Assembly (NCBI RefSeq): GCF_904846215.1
Contig: NZ_CAJGZK010000005.1
Span: 1-64,000 of the forward strand
Source of the DNA: Psychrobacter glacincola
GTDB taxonomy: Bacteria; Pseudomonadota; Gammaproteobacteria; Pseudomonadales; Moraxellaceae
Direction: 5' to 3'
Length of the DNA: 64,000 nt
Numbering within the stretch: position 1 is the stretch's first letter; every line of letters starts with the position of its first letter. Of the stretch, positions 1-8,658 are shown in pieces. The translations under genes and the position numbers were made by a program. The notes beneath the pieces were generated by a model, which did no database searches, had not been told where the DNA came from, and was given only the letters and a program-made list of their open reading frames with translations.

Positions 1-105
1 ATTTCCCTAAAGAGCCGTTGAAGACTACGACGTTGATAGGCAGGGTGTGGAAGTGCAGCGATGCATGTAGCTAACCTGTACTAATTGCTCGTTTGGCTTG
101 ACCAT
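1..105 (+). rRNA. rrl: 23S ribosomal RNA, 3' end (partial)
   Basis: The first ~105 bases match the conserved 3' end of bacterial 23S rRNA: the GTTGATAGGC segment, the AGCGATGCATGTAGCTAACC segment and the terminal GGCTTGACC helix strand. The 5' part lies outside the window. The 3' boundary is set by analogy with E. coli and may be off by a few bases. Positions 106-285 are the 23S-5S spacer, where no tRNA is visible. Confidence 0.95.
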
Positions 106-285
106 ACAACACCCAAGTGGTTTGTATGAAAGCTCTAATTAATCTATCTTGTAAAGCGAAAGCTTTAGAATATAATATTTCGATATCACCTTTAACCTTG
201 ATTCAGTTAGGTTATAAGTTGGTCGACCATAAATTAAACACTTATAGTCAAAACAATAATAACAGACTCATATCTAACCCCCTTT

Positions 286-399
286 GCTGACGACAATAGC
301 ACGATGGAACCACCTGATCCCTTCTCGAACTCAGAAGTGAAACATCGTCGCGCCAATGGTAGTGTGGTTCGCCCATGTGAGAGTAGGTCATCGTCAGCT
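286..399 (+). rRNA. rrf: 5S ribosomal RNA
   Basis: Typical 5S sequence. The terminal helix pairs GCTGACGA at the start with TCGTCAGC at the end. The interior holds the conserved CCTGATCCC and CGAACTCAGAAGTGAAAC loops and the GAGAGTAGG helix strand. It follows the 23S gene in the same rrn operon. Confidence 0.95.
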
Positions 400-415
400 C
401 TCTATTCCTGAAAAT

Positions 416-449
416 CCCCCTTACGCGAAAGTGTGAGGGGGTTTTGTTT
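416..449 (+). terminator. rrn operon terminator
   Basis: An 11-bp stem starts with CCCCCT and ends with AGGGGG, is capped by a GAAA tetraloop and is followed by a T-rich tract. It lies 17 bases after the 5S gene and fits a Rho-independent terminator of the rRNA operon. Confidence 0.9.
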
Positions 450-540
450 GCGTGCCTGGTTTAAAGAATAACCAAGAATATTTATAGTATTGTTTTTGCT
501 TGTCATTAATTCTAGTAGAGATTGATGATTTGAGGTATTA

Positions 541-1335
541 GTGCTAAATTTGTATGATAATAAATTGTTAAGAGTTAGGAGTTGTATGCTAGTTTCTAGA
601 AGAACTAAGTTTTCATTGGCTCAATTTTTGAGTGTTATAGAACGCCCGATAGTTTATCAGTTGTTCGATAAACTTGGTTTTGATCCACAATCGGTTTCTT
701 CTCCTGTTAGTATTAGTAATGAAATCATCTCTGGTAAAGATTCCGTTTTATCTGATTTATTAATAGAGGTTATTCAAACAAATAGAACGTTAAGAAATCA
801 AACGTCTCCGAAGTACAAATTCGATGATCAGTATTCAGTTATGCAGAAATCATTATTACTCGATGGTTACTTAGTAGAGAATGAATCTATCATAGCACTG
901 GATCCAAACTTCGTAGGACATGAACCAGTTGAAGACGCATTATTAAAAGAATTAGATAGCTCTACTTTACAGAATAAAGAAGATATAAAACTTGCTGTAA
1001 AAGCCTCTGCAGATGATTTCATTAAAGTAAAGCCAGACTATAATGGTAGCCTTACAAATATTCGTATTGCTCTTGAAACTCTTATAAGAGAAATTGCACT
1101 AGACAAAGGCTTTACCACAACAAGAAGTGGCAACACATGGGGACCTTCATTGGGACACTTGAAAGTATGCGGTTTTATAGATCAAAAAGATGAAGATGCA
1201 CTTTCCTCAGTTTTTACTTTTATTAGTAACGGCGCCCATATTCCTCTTGGTTTCAGTCAAGAAGAATTTGTTCGTTTAGGAAGAAATATGTGCTATTCAA
1301 TGTGTTACTTTGTCATCAAAATGTATAATGCCTAA
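541..1335 (+). CDS. hypothetical protein, possible HEPN/abortive-infection-like C-terminus
   Basis: 264 aa from a GTG start, with GAGG five bases upstream. An internal ATG at 586 has AGGAG four to five bases upstream and is an equally good start. I do not recognise the N-terminal half. The C-terminal ~95 residues (SLTNIRIALETLIREIA ... SNGAHIPLG ... RLGRNMCYSMCYFVIKMY) look helical. The placement of the NGAH motif before a final helix recalls HEPN and Abi_C-type domains, although the usual Arg before the Asn is a Ser here. The gene is much more AT-rich than its neighbours and sits alone just after an rrn operon, which suggests acquisition. Function is unknown; an RNase-like defence role is only a guess. 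Confidence 0.6.
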   Translation: MLNLYDNKLLRVRSCMLVSRRTKFSLAQFLSVIERPIVYQLFDKLGFDPQSVSSPVSISNEIISGKDSVLSDLLIEVIQTNRTLRNQTSPKYKFDDQYSVMQKSLLLDGYLVENESIIALDPNFVGHEPVEDALLKELDSSTLQNKEDIKLAVKASADDFIKVKPDYNGSLTNIRIALETLIREIALDKGFTTTRSGNTWGPSLGHLKVCGFIDQKDEDALSSVFTFISNGAHIPLGFSQEEFVRLGRNMCYSMCYFVIKMYNA

Positions 1336-1391
1336 CAGTTTACTCGTTCCTTGTAAATTTTAGCCAGCTATTTTACGACGCAAAGTGCTAC

Positions 1392-1431
1392 GTTAAAGTA
1401 TAAATTTTTTCTCTAAAATTTGTACTTTAAC
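1392..1431. repeat. AT-rich inverted repeat upstream of osmC
   Basis: Two 17-bp arms (GTTAAAGTATAAATTTT and its near-exact complement, one mismatch) flank a 6-base spacer, about 90 bp before the OsmC-family gene. There is no T-tract typical of a terminator. It may be a regulator site or a DNA/RNA hairpin. Confidence 0.55.
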
Positions 1432-1520
1432 CAACAATATCTTTGATACCTATATTCTATCAATGAGCTATTATATTTTTCGAAGAAAGAGAACCCTATA
1501 ATAATCAAAAAGAGAATCAT

Positions 1521-1931
1521 ATGACAACTTCAAAAGTAACTTACCAAGGCGACTTGCGTACTACTGCCATCCACTTACAATCAAACAATGAAATCATTAC
1601 CGATGCCCCAACAGATAATCAAGGCAAGGGGGAAGCCTTTTCACCGACTGATTTATTGGCCACCAGTCTAGCCAGTTGTATGTTGACCATTATCGGTATT
1701 AAAGCTCGTGATATGGATATCGATATAGCAGGCACTACGGCTGAAGTGACCAAAGTTATGGCTACTGACCCAAGACGCGTTAGTGAAGTGCATATTGCCA
1801 TTACTTTTAATCAAGAGTTAGATGACAACACGCAAAAGATATTCTATAACACCGCGCTCACGTGTCCGGTTGCGAAAAGCATCCATACTGATATCATCCA
1901 AGAATTGACGATAAATTCCAAAAACCAGTGA
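1521..1931 (+). CDS. OsmC/Ohr-family peroxidase
   Basis: 136 aa, the usual length for the family. It carries the two family cysteines, C53 in LASCML and C115 in LTCPVAKS. In this family they reduce organic hydroperoxides through a cytoplasmic thiol cycle. The sequence is nearer the YhfA/OsmC-like branch than classical Ohr, so the natural substrate is uncertain. A purine-rich AAGAGAATC precedes the ATG. The next gene starts at or just after its stop, so the two are probably co-transcribed. An inverted repeat at 1392-1431 lies upstream and could be regulatory. Confidence 0.85.
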   Translation: MTTSKVTYQGDLRTTAIHLQSNNEIITDAPTDNQGKGEAFSPTDLLATSLASCMLTIIGIKARDMDIDIAGTTAEVTKVMATDPRRVSEVHIAITFNQELDDNTQKIFYNTALTCPVAKSIHTDIIQELTINSKNQ

Positions 1932-1951
1932 CCTCTATAAGGATGATTGAG

Positions 1952-2416
1952 ATGACTAGCAAAACCTTACTTATCGTCGCGCATGCGCCATCGCCTAATA
2001 CCAAAAAATTGGCACAAGCGGCTTATGATAGTGCCAATCATCCCGATATAGACATTAATGTCATATTAAAATTACCACAAGATACCCAGCCTGCAGATGT
2101 GCTCGCGGCTGACGCGCTGTTATTAGGGACAACTGAAAATTTGGCTTATATGGCAGGACTGACCAAAGACTTTTTCGATCGCTGTTATTATCCGGTGTTA
2201 GAAGAGAAGCAGGGTATGCCTTTTGCACTTTATATTCGAGCCGGTCATGATGGTACAGGTACTAAGCTTGCTATAAAGACCATTACCACTGGACTGCGTT
2301 GGGAATGGGTTCAAGAAGCGCTGATTTTACAAGGTGATTGGCAAGAGGCATTTACTGAGCAAATCGAAGAGCTGGCGATGACGCTGGCAGCTGGGGTAGA
2401 GGCGGGTATTTATTAG
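1952..2416 (+). CDS. flavodoxin-family / NAD(P)H oxidoreductase-like protein
   Basis: 154 aa from the ATG at 1952, chosen because AAGGA lies eight bases upstream. A longer GTG reading at 1928 would overlap the osmC stop. The N-terminus TLLIVAHAPSPNTKKLAQ is a flavodoxin-like beta-strand with an FMN phosphate-binding loop. LLLGTTENLAYMAGLTKDFFDR resembles the second flavin loop of NADPH-dependent FMN reductases. It directly follows the OsmC gene, which suggests a shared redox or stress role. Substrate is unknown. Confidence 0.75.
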   Translation: MTSKTLLIVAHAPSPNTKKLAQAAYDSANHPDIDINVILKLPQDTQPADVLAADALLLGTTENLAYMAGLTKDFFDRCYYPVLEEKQGMPFALYIRAGHDGTGTKLAIKTITTGLRWEWVQEALILQGDWQEAFTEQIEELAMTLAAGVEAGIY

Positions 2417-2476
2417 TAATTTATTTATCAGCTGTTCGGGATATTAATTGCCAGATGAAAGAGAAAAGAAGAAGCT

Positions 2477-3130
2477 ATGAATAAAGACAGCGCAACAAGT
2501 AATCATCTCTTTGACGCTTCAACCTTACCGTTTTCTCAAGCGTGTAAGAACAATAAACAGCCGATTTTGGAAGTTTTACAAAAAGAATTGAAAGACTCTT
2601 TGCATGTGTTAGAAATTGGCTCAGGAACGGGTCAGCATAGTGTTTATTTTGCACCAAGATTGACCCATTTAACATGGCAGACTAGTGACGTGTTAGCCCA
2701 TCATGCCATTATCAATGCTTGGCATACTGCTTATCCTGCGCCCAATCTATATGCACCGATGGCTTTTGATTTGGCAGTCGATTCATTACCGATGAGTCTT
2801 GCTAGCAATCAGCCCTACGATGTGGTATTTACTGCTAATACCCTACATATCATCTCATGGTCTTTGGTGCAAAAATTGTTTGAGTTAGTGGGTAATGCTT
2901 TACCTATCAATGGAAAATTGATCATTTATGGACCATTCAATGAGAACGGTGATTATACCAGCGTGGGTAATCAGCAATTTGATATCAGTCTGCAACAACG
3001 CGACCCAAAGAGCGGTATTCGTCATTTAGAAGACATAATAGCGTTGGCAAATACGCATATGCTAAAACTGTCTGATAAATATGCGATGCCCGCTAATAAC
3101 CAGCTATTGGTATTTCAAAAAATTAGATAA
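2477..3130 (+). CDS. DUF938 SAM-dependent methyltransferase
   Basis: 217 aa. The N-terminus (FSQACKNNKQPILEVLQ) and SAM-binding motif I (VLEIGSGTGQHSVYFA) are characteristic of DUF938, the family of human METTL26. A later YDVVFTANTLHIISW is the motif IV region, and IYGPFNENGDYTS follows. The reaction is not established for this family. A purine-rich AAGAAGAAG precedes the ATG. The gene lies 60 bp after the flavodoxin-like gene on the same strand and ends in a strong terminator. Confidence 0.88.
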   Translation: MNKDSATSNHLFDASTLPFSQACKNNKQPILEVLQKELKDSLHVLEIGSGTGQHSVYFAPRLTHLTWQTSDVLAHHAIINAWHTAYPAPNLYAPMAFDLAVDSLPMSLASNQPYDVVFTANTLHIISWSLVQKLFELVGNALPINGKLIIYGPFNENGDYTSVGNQQFDISLQQRDPKSGIRHLEDIIALANTHMLKLSDKYAMPANNQLLVFQKIR

Positions 3131-3146
3131 CGAATCTTTGGCATAA

Positions 3147-3197
3147 AAAGACCTCTTAATCGATCGTTATAAGATCTTGATTGAGAGGTCTTTTTTT
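3147..3197 (+). terminator. Rho-independent terminator after DUF938 gene
   Basis: AAGACCTCT at the 5' side pairs with AGAGGTCTT at the 3' side, extended by an imperfect AATC/GATT inner stem, and is followed by a run of T. It begins 17 bases after the stop codon. Confidence 0.85.
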
Positions 3198-3202
3198 ATA
3201 TC

Positions 3203-3348
3203 TATAATTGATCCCAAATAAAAAAGATGGGTTATATTGCAACGCGGAACTGGAATAAATTCTTCTTGCGTGCTGTGTCTACGCCGACAGAGGCTGCGAA
3301 AAATTTATTCCCGTCCCGCTATATCATTTTAATACTGAATTTACTATA
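3203..3348 (-). repeat. TATAGT-type palindromic element, copy 1
   Basis: Ends read TATAATTGAT and, inverted, TATAGTAAAT. The outer hairpin arm GCGGAACTGGAATAAATT pairs at 16 of 18 positions with its partner. The conserved core appears in reverse as GTGCTGTGTC ... GACAGAGGCTGC. It lies between the convergent methyltransferase and hydrolase genes, right after the terminator. Confidence 0.8.
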
Positions 3349-3369
3349 TTTAAATTATATACAGTCAAA

Positions 3370-4173
3370 TTATTTATAGGCTTCTGCTAAAAAATCCAAA
3401 TAACGTTTCCAAGAACGCTCATCAGCGCGAGCATCATATCTATCGCTGCCGAACACACTAAAGGCATGTGGCGCACCACTATAAGTGACCATCTCATGTG
3501 GTACTTTTGCCGCTTCTAACGTCTTACCCAAAGTGGCAAAGCTTTCAAGGGAGACGGATTCATCCGCAGAGCCATGAAATACCAGTATTTCGCCAGTCGT
3601 CTTATCATAACTTTGGCCTATTGGGGTATCAAAGGCACCGTGGAAAGGGACAAACGCTTTTTGCGGGAATCCTGAGCGTGCTAGCTCTAAAGCAACTGTA
3701 CCACCAAAACAATAGCCCATCGTCACGCCTGTGCGTGCATCATTACCTTGCGCTTGACCGGCGTTCAATGCGCCTTGTAGCAAGCGGCGCATTTTGCTGC
3801 GATCGTCATATAATGCTGCGGTTAAGCGTTTATTGTCTTCTATAGTCGTCGGGCGAATGCCTTGCCCAAACATATCAGCAGCCAGTACGTTATAGCCCTC
3901 ACTTGCCAACATATCAGCGCGCTTACGCTCATAGTCGGTTAGCCCATCCCAATCATGAATCAGTAATATAAACGGCGCATTCGCTTTGTCGGCTTTGGCG
4001 TAATAGCCTTCGTATGCTTGGTTGTCTACCGTATAAGTGATGTTTTTAGTCGTAATGGCTGCAGCAGTTTGGCTAAGTAGTAGTGCTGTTAAGCCTACAG
4101 ATGCGCTGTACAATAACTTTTCGCCGTAGCGCTTAGGAGATTCAGTAGAATTAAATGTCAATGGAAATGTCAT
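3370..4173 (-). CDS. exported dienelactone hydrolase family protein
   Basis: 267 aa from the ATG at 4173, chosen because GAGG lies six bases upstream; a longer reading to 4233 lacks such a site. The N-terminus has a signal-peptide-like segment (LLYSASVGLTALLLSQTAAA), so the enzyme is probably periplasmic. The alpha/beta-hydrolase fold shows the dienelactone-hydrolase triad: nucleophile Cys in GYCFGG, Asp in GSADESV and His in APHAFSV. LIHDWDGL supplies the oxyanion-hole region. Family members open lactone or ester bonds; the substrate here is unknown. It is convergent with the DUF938 gene. Confidence 0.88.
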   Translation of the reverse strand: MTFPLTFNSTESPKRYGEKLLYSASVGLTALLLSQTAAAITTKNITYTVDNQAYEGYYAKADKANAPFILLIHDWDGLTDYERKRADMLASEGYNVLAADMFGQGIRPTTIEDNKRLTAALYDDRSKMRRLLQGALNAGQAQGNDARTGVTMGYCFGGTVALELARSGFPQKAFVPFHGAFDTPIGQSYDKTTGEILVFHGSADESVSLESFATLGKTLEAAKVPHEMVTYSGAPHAFSVFGSDRYDARADERSWKRYLDFLAEAYK

Positions 4174-4619
4174 AGGGAGCCTCATTATGTCAGTGAAAAA
4201 ATAGCAGTGAAAAATAGTGTATTTCAAAATCAATCTACCCTTTGAACCCTAATGAGCAGACATCTATTACAGAATAGCGCAAAGAATAATGACATGACAA
4301 CGCTATATTGTTAAAAATAATAGGCGTTGAAATCGTTTGTAAGCTTAACTAATGCCTATTTCTCTTAACCAAATATCAACACGCTTAACCATATAGTTGA
4401 CATACCTGAGCAAGATTTTTGAGTAAGATAATTGTTGATCTCATCATTGCTATCTCAAGAGTGCTTGAGTCAATTTTTATCCTTAACCGTGCTACCACAC
4501 AGAAAAAAAACGAACATTTGAAGTTGCCATTATCTCTACGGATATAAAAACTGTGTCAGCGCTTATGTAAGTGGCCTATTGATAACCCATTTTTACTCAT
4601 CAGCTAGCTAGGATATTTT
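4174..4619. other. intergenic region upstream of katE
   Basis: 446 bp between divergent hydrolase and catalase genes. It is AT-rich and presumably holds both promoters. A TTGACA occurs near 4398 but no well-spaced -10 follows it. I see no clear OxyR-type site, repeat or small gene. Confidence 0.5.
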
Positions 4620-6707
4620 ATGAATAAGAATATTGATCATACCGACCCCGCTAAAGATATGAATATGGAACGTGGCAATGGTGGTGAAACCCATCAGCGT
4701 GCCAGTGACGATACCAAAGTATTGACTACCCAGCAGGGTGTGCCAATTTCGGACAATCAAAACTCACTCAAAGCAGGACCGCGCGGACCGACGCTACTTG
4801 AGGATTTTGTCTTACGTGAAAAAATACATCACTTTGACCATGAGCGTATTCCTGAGCGTATTGTGCATGCACGCGGTAGTGCCGCACACGGGTATTTCGA
4901 ACTGACCGAATCTCTAGCAGAATATACCACGGCGAAAATTTTAACTGAAACCGGTAAGCAAACCCCACTATTTACCCGTTTTTCGACGGTTGCTGGTAGC
5001 AAAGGCTCAAAAGATACGCCACGTGATGTCCGTGGCTTTTCAGTAAAAGTTTATACCGAAGAAGGTAACTGGGATTTGGTGGGTAATGATATGCCCATTT
5101 TCTTTATCCAAGATGCGATGAAATTTCCAGACCTTGTCCATGCGGTCAAACCTGAGCCGGATCGCGGTTTTCCGCAAGCGGCGTCCGCTCATGATACCTT
5201 TTGGGACTTTGTATCATTAAGTCCTGAAACCATGCACAACGTCATTTGGTTGATGAGTGATCGCGGTATACCGCGTAGCTTACGCATGATCGAAGGTTTT
5301 GGTATTCACAGTTATCGCCTAATTAATAAAGACGGCAAAAGTACCTTTATGCGCTTCCACTGGAAACCAGTGCTCGGTGTACAATCAACGACATGGGATG
5401 AAGCGGTAAAAATCTCTGGTGCCGATCCTGATTATCATCGCCGCGACTTGTTTGAATCGATTAATAACGGTGATTTCCCTGAATGGGAATTTGGCGTGCA
5501 ATTATTCACAGAAGAAGAAGCCAATGAATTTCCGTTCGACCATTTAGATGCGACCAAGCTGATTCCAGAAGAAATGGTGCCCGTCAAAATCGTTGGTAAA
5601 ATGGTGCTAAATCGTTATCCTGATAATTTCTTTGCTGAAACAGAGCAAGTGGCATTTTGTCCATCGCATGTACCGCCGGGTATCGATTTTAGTAATGATC
5701 CATTACTGCAAGGTCGTCTGTTCAGCTACTTGGACACTCAGTTGTCGCGCTTAGGCTCACCGAACTTTGCACAAATTCCTATCAATGCACCCAAATGTCC
5801 GTTTGCTAATAATCAGCAAGATGGTCATATGCAGATGCAAGTGCCAAAAACGCGCGTGCTTTATGAGCCACAAAGTCTTGATCCAACGCGCCCGCGTGAG
5901 AGTGTGAAGAAAGGCTTTGCGTCTTTTTCTGAGACGTTAGATGATGGTGTCAAAGGTCGCGTGCGCGCTGAGAGCTTCGCCGATCATTATAGTCAGCCGC
6001 GTATGTTCTATCGTAGCCAAACGACAGTTGAGCAAGCACACATTGCCTCAGCCTATGCTTTTGAGCTTGGTAAAGTAGATACGGCGCATGTCCGCAGTCG
6101 CACGCTTAGCCATCTCCGTAATATCGATGAAGATTTGGCAAGTCGTGTAGCAAAAGCGCTGGGTATGGAGCTGCCAGAAGCTGCTGAAGCGGCCGCACCT
6201 ATCCAAGATATGGAAGTCTCTCCTGCGGTACGAACGATTGGTCTGTCCCCTAAGAGCTTAAAGGGTCGCATGATTGGTATTTTGGTGGCAGAAGGCTCAA
6301 AGCATAGTGAAATAGAAAAATACGAAAAGGCGGCGCAAGCGCAAGGTGCCAGTGTCAAAATTATTGCACCGAATAAAGAAGTCAAATTGGACGATGATAC
6401 CATCATACAAGCTGATGAGCGCGTAGCAGGGGGTCCGTCCGTAATGTTTGATGCCGTGGTTAGTATCATTATGCCAGACCAAGCTAAAAAGCTGGCTAAA
6501 GACAGTGCCACGTTAGACTGGTTCACAGACGCTTATGTGCACTGTAAAGCGATTTCTTATTGCGGGGCGACAGATGAGTTCATCTTAAGTAAGCTACCGA
6601 TTGAAAAAGATGCGTTCGTCACGCCATTATCTGATGTGGACGTTTTTATTGAAAATGCCAAATCGCGTCTATGGGAGCGTGAGCCAAAGGTTCGCGACTT
6701 GGCTTAA
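4620..6707 (+). CDS. katE: catalase HPII (large-subunit monofunctional catalase)
   Basis: 695 aa, a large-subunit clade catalase (E. coli KatE has 753). It breaks down H2O2 to water and oxygen in the cytoplasm. The active-site His is H83 in [23 protein letters not shown] carries the distal Asn/Asp region. The proximal haem ligand is Y370 in [14 protein letters not shown]. The last ~150 residues ([25 protein letters not shown] onward) form the class-I glutamine-amidotransferase/flavodoxin-like domain that only large catalases have. AGGA six to seven bases before the ATG supports the start. It is a single-gene unit with its own terminator. Confidence 0.96.
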   Translation: MNKNIDHTDPAKDMNMERGNGGETHQRASDDTKVLTTQQGVPISDNQNSLKAGPRGPTLLEDFVLREKIHHFDHERIPERIVHARGSAAHGYFELTESLAEYTTAKILTETGKQTPLFTRFSTVAGSKGSKDTPRDVRGFSVKVYTEEGNWDLVGNDMPIFFIQDAMKFPDLVHAVKPEPDRGFPQAASAHDTFWDFVSLSPETMHNVIWLMSDRGIPRSLRMIEGFGIHSYRLINKDGKSTFMRFHWKPVLGVQSTTWDEAVKISGADPDYHRRDLFESINNGDFPEWEFGVQLFTEEEANEFPFDHLDATKLIPEEMVPVKIVGKMVLNRYPDNFFAETEQVAFCPSHVPPGIDFSNDPLLQGRLFSYLDTQLSRLGSPNFAQIPINAPKCPFANNQQDGHMQMQVPKTRVLYEPQSLDPTRPRESVKKGFASFSETLDDGVKGRVRAESFADHYSQPRMFYRSQTTVEQAHIASAYAFELGKVDTAHVRSRTLSHLRNIDEDLASRVAKALGMELPEAAEAAAPIQDMEVSPAVRTIGLSPKSLKGRMIGILVAEGSKHSEIEKYEKAAQAQGASVKIIAPNKEVKLDDDTIIQADERVAGGPSVMFDAVVSIIMPDQAKKLAKDSATLDWFTDAYVHCKAISYCGATDEFILSKLPIEKDAFVTPLSDVDVFIENAKSRLWEREPKVRDLA

Positions 6708-6745
6708 CTTGGCTCAATGTATTTGTATTTAAATCGCTAATAAAG

Positions 6746-6773
6746 AACTCAGCCACTGTGCTGGGTTTTTTTA
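6746..6773 (+). terminator. katE terminator
   Basis: An ACTCAGC/GCTGGGT stem (one G-T pair) with a 6-base loop, followed by a T run, begins about 40 bases after the katE stop. Confidence 0.8.
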
Positions 6774-6988
6774 TGGGAATGTCTTATTTTTTGATCTGAA
6801 TAGTTTTTAGTCACAAGCGTTCACTGAATATTACTCATAAACCCATATTGAACGTTATAATGACAGAATATATTGCTTAATAAAATGAAGAAGACGGCAA
6901 TAAATAAGCTGGTTGAAGGTATCTTTACTTTCATATATGGATATTTATAAGTCGCTAATATAATCGTTATATTAGCTAAAGGGATGTT

Positions 6989-7771
6989 ATGAGTTTAGTA
7001 GATATCGTTGCGGTAGAGGGATATATCCAGACAACGTACATGGCGGTTTATCCTGACAAGTTGCTATTGTTAGATTCGGGATGTCGATGTGATGTCGATA
7101 AAATTTTAGCCTATATTACCGATACCTTAAAACGTCCGGTCGAGCAACTTAAGACAGTGATGGTCACGCATATGCATCCGGATCATGCGGGCGGTGCTAA
7201 ATTATTGCAACAAAAAACTGGCTGTCAAATAGTCACTGCGATGTCTGACAAACCTTGGTATCATGGTATTTGGGGAAGAGTAGCCCATCTAAATGATTTG
7301 GGGTTGACCTATTATGTCGCCAGTCGCCAAGGTAAATCGATCACCAATGTCTGGTACAACCCTATTTTAAAAGCAGATATCAACGTACAAGATGGCGACC
7401 GTGTGCCGAACTTTGAAGATTGGATTGTCTTGGAGACGCCAGGGCATACCGATCGAGACTTATCTTTATGGCATCCGCAAAGCAAGCAGGCGTATACAGC
7501 AGATCTGATATTACTCATCAAAAATAAATTTGTGTCGCCTTATTTGATTACGTTACCTGATGCTTACCGTGCATCATTAAACAAAGTTAAAGCACTGCAA
7601 CCAACTATGTTGTTACTAGCGCACGGCAAAAGAGCTGAAATCAGCGATGAAGACTTTGAAAGATTGATAAAATGGACACCAAACGAACCACGCAAAACAA
7701 CGCTAAAAAATGGTTTTAAACTCATTTTTTCACAAGTTAAGTTTGCTCGTAAAAGGGTGAATACCCCTTAA
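6989..7771 (+). CDS. metallo-beta-lactamase-fold hydrolase
   Basis: 260 aa. The zinc-binding HxHxDH motif is THMHPDHAGG (H61, H63, D65, H66). It is followed by ETPGHTDRDLSLW with the third-site His, TADLI with the bridging Asp, and LLLAHGKR with the final His. Family members include glyoxalase II, lactonases and RNases; this small single-domain form cannot be assigned to one. AGGGATGTT before the ATG supports the start. No operon partner is seen. Confidence 0.85.
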   Translation: MSLVDIVAVEGYIQTTYMAVYPDKLLLLDSGCRCDVDKILAYITDTLKRPVEQLKTVMVTHMHPDHAGGAKLLQQKTGCQIVTAMSDKPWYHGIWGRVAHLNDLGLTYYVASRQGKSITNVWYNPILKADINVQDGDRVPNFEDWIVLETPGHTDRDLSLWHPQSKQAYTADLILLIKNKFVSPYLITLPDAYRASLNKVKALQPTMLLLAHGKRAEISDEDFERLIKWTPNEPRKTTLKNGFKLIFSQVKFARKRVNTP

Positions 7772-7780
7772 CTAAGTAGC

Positions 7781-7927
7781 TATAGTGAGTTCAATATAAA
7801 AGAGTTACGCTCAGAATAGCATGATGCTGGGATAAATTTCTCTCGCTTGCTGTGCGCTTCGCACTCCAGAGGCTTCGCAAAATTTATCCCAGCACTACTG
7901 TGTTCTTTTTAAATTGAATCGACTACA
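7781..7927 (-). repeat. TATAGT-type palindromic element, copy 2
   Basis: Starts TATAGTGAGTTCA and ends TTGAATCGACTACA, slightly degenerate at the right end. The inner arms GCTGGGATAAATTT and AAATTTATCCCAGC are perfectly complementary (14 bp). The apical hairpin here is GTGCG-CTT-CGCAC, different from other copies but still paired. It lies between convergent MBL and tRNA genes. Confidence 0.8.
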
Positions 7928-7943
7928 TCAAACAGTATAGACA

Positions 7944-7977
7944 AAAAAAAGCCCAATCATTAAATGAGTGGGCTTTT
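7944..7977 (-). terminator. terminator of the tRNA-Lys operon
   Basis: AAAAGCCCA(A/C)TCATT arms flank a short loop, with T runs readable on both strands. It sits just downstream of the minus-strand tRNA genes and may work in both directions. Confidence 0.8.
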
Positions 7978-7984
7978 CTAAATA

Positions 7985-8060
7985 TGGTGGGCCGACCGCG
8001 ACTCGAACGCGGGACCAATTGATTAAAAGTCAACTGCTCTACCAACTGAGCTATCGGCCC
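7985..8060 (-). tRNA. tRNA-Lys (anticodon TTT)
   Basis: 76 nt on the minus strand starting GGGCCGATAGCTCAG and ending with the encoded CCA. The anticodon loop is CTTTTAA. The TTCGAGTC T-loop and GTTGGTAGAGC D-arm are intact. It is the second gene of a tandem pair with an identical mature sequence. Confidence 0.97.
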
Positions 8061-8216
8061 TGAGAAGCGTTAAAAAATTGCATGACAATTTTAGCTTCGC
8101 AAGATAAATTTCCTTAAAGGGAAATTTATTAAAACTAGACATCAAAAAGGATGTCTTTAAACTTATTACGCCACTACCGGATAGGGCAGCATACCTAACA
8201 AGGATAATACTAAATA

Positions 8217-8292
8217 TGGTGGGCCGACCGCGACTCGAACGCGGGACCAATTGATTAAAAGTCAACTGCTCTACCAACTGAGCTATCGGCCC
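8217..8292 (-). tRNA. tRNA-Lys (anticodon TTT), tandem copy
   Basis: Identical 76-nt mature sequence to the copy at 7985-8060, 232 bp apart. The DNA following each gene on the plus strand is also similar (both contain AAGATAAATTTCCTTAAAGG and CTAGACATC stretches), so the whole unit was tandemly duplicated and the spacer then diverged. Confidence 0.97.
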
Positions 8293-8485
8293 TGAAGAGC
8301 GTATAAAAAAAGCACTGCTTTTTTAGCTCTGCAAGATAAATTTCCTTAAAGGGAGATTTATTAAAACTAGACATCTAAAAAATGTCTGTAAGCTTAACTT
8401 CTTTATTTATCGACTGATCAATATCAAAAGAGCCATCAAACTTGTCTCATATTTAGACAATTTGTATCTCTAAACGTGAGAGCAC

Positions 8486-8513
8486 ATTATATATATAATT
8501 AAGACAAATACAA
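8486..8513 (-). promoter_or_regulatory. possible promoter of the tRNA-Lys operon
   Basis: Minus strand: TTGTAT, 16-bp spacer, TATAAT, reading toward the tRNA genes about 190 bp upstream of the first one. It lies in the 366-bp gap between the tRNAs and macB, where I see no gene. Predicted from sequence only. Confidence 0.4.
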
Positions 8514-8658
8514 CCCCGAATAAGCAAAAAAGTGAAAAATCTTGTTTAATAATGAGGAATTTTTAAATTTAATGCGGATTTGTTTATCAAGTAAATTCTT
8601 ATCGCGCTCCATTTTTTACTTTGAAGAGAGTGTTTTAAACTTTTTGCTTAAAATCCTA

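Noticed and set aside
6053-6526. 157-codon frame antisense to katE
   Set aside because: A shadow of strong codon bias in katE; no start signal and no family resemblance.
8023-8277. Minus-strand 84-codon frame
   Set aside because: It overlaps both tRNA-Lys genes and their spacer.
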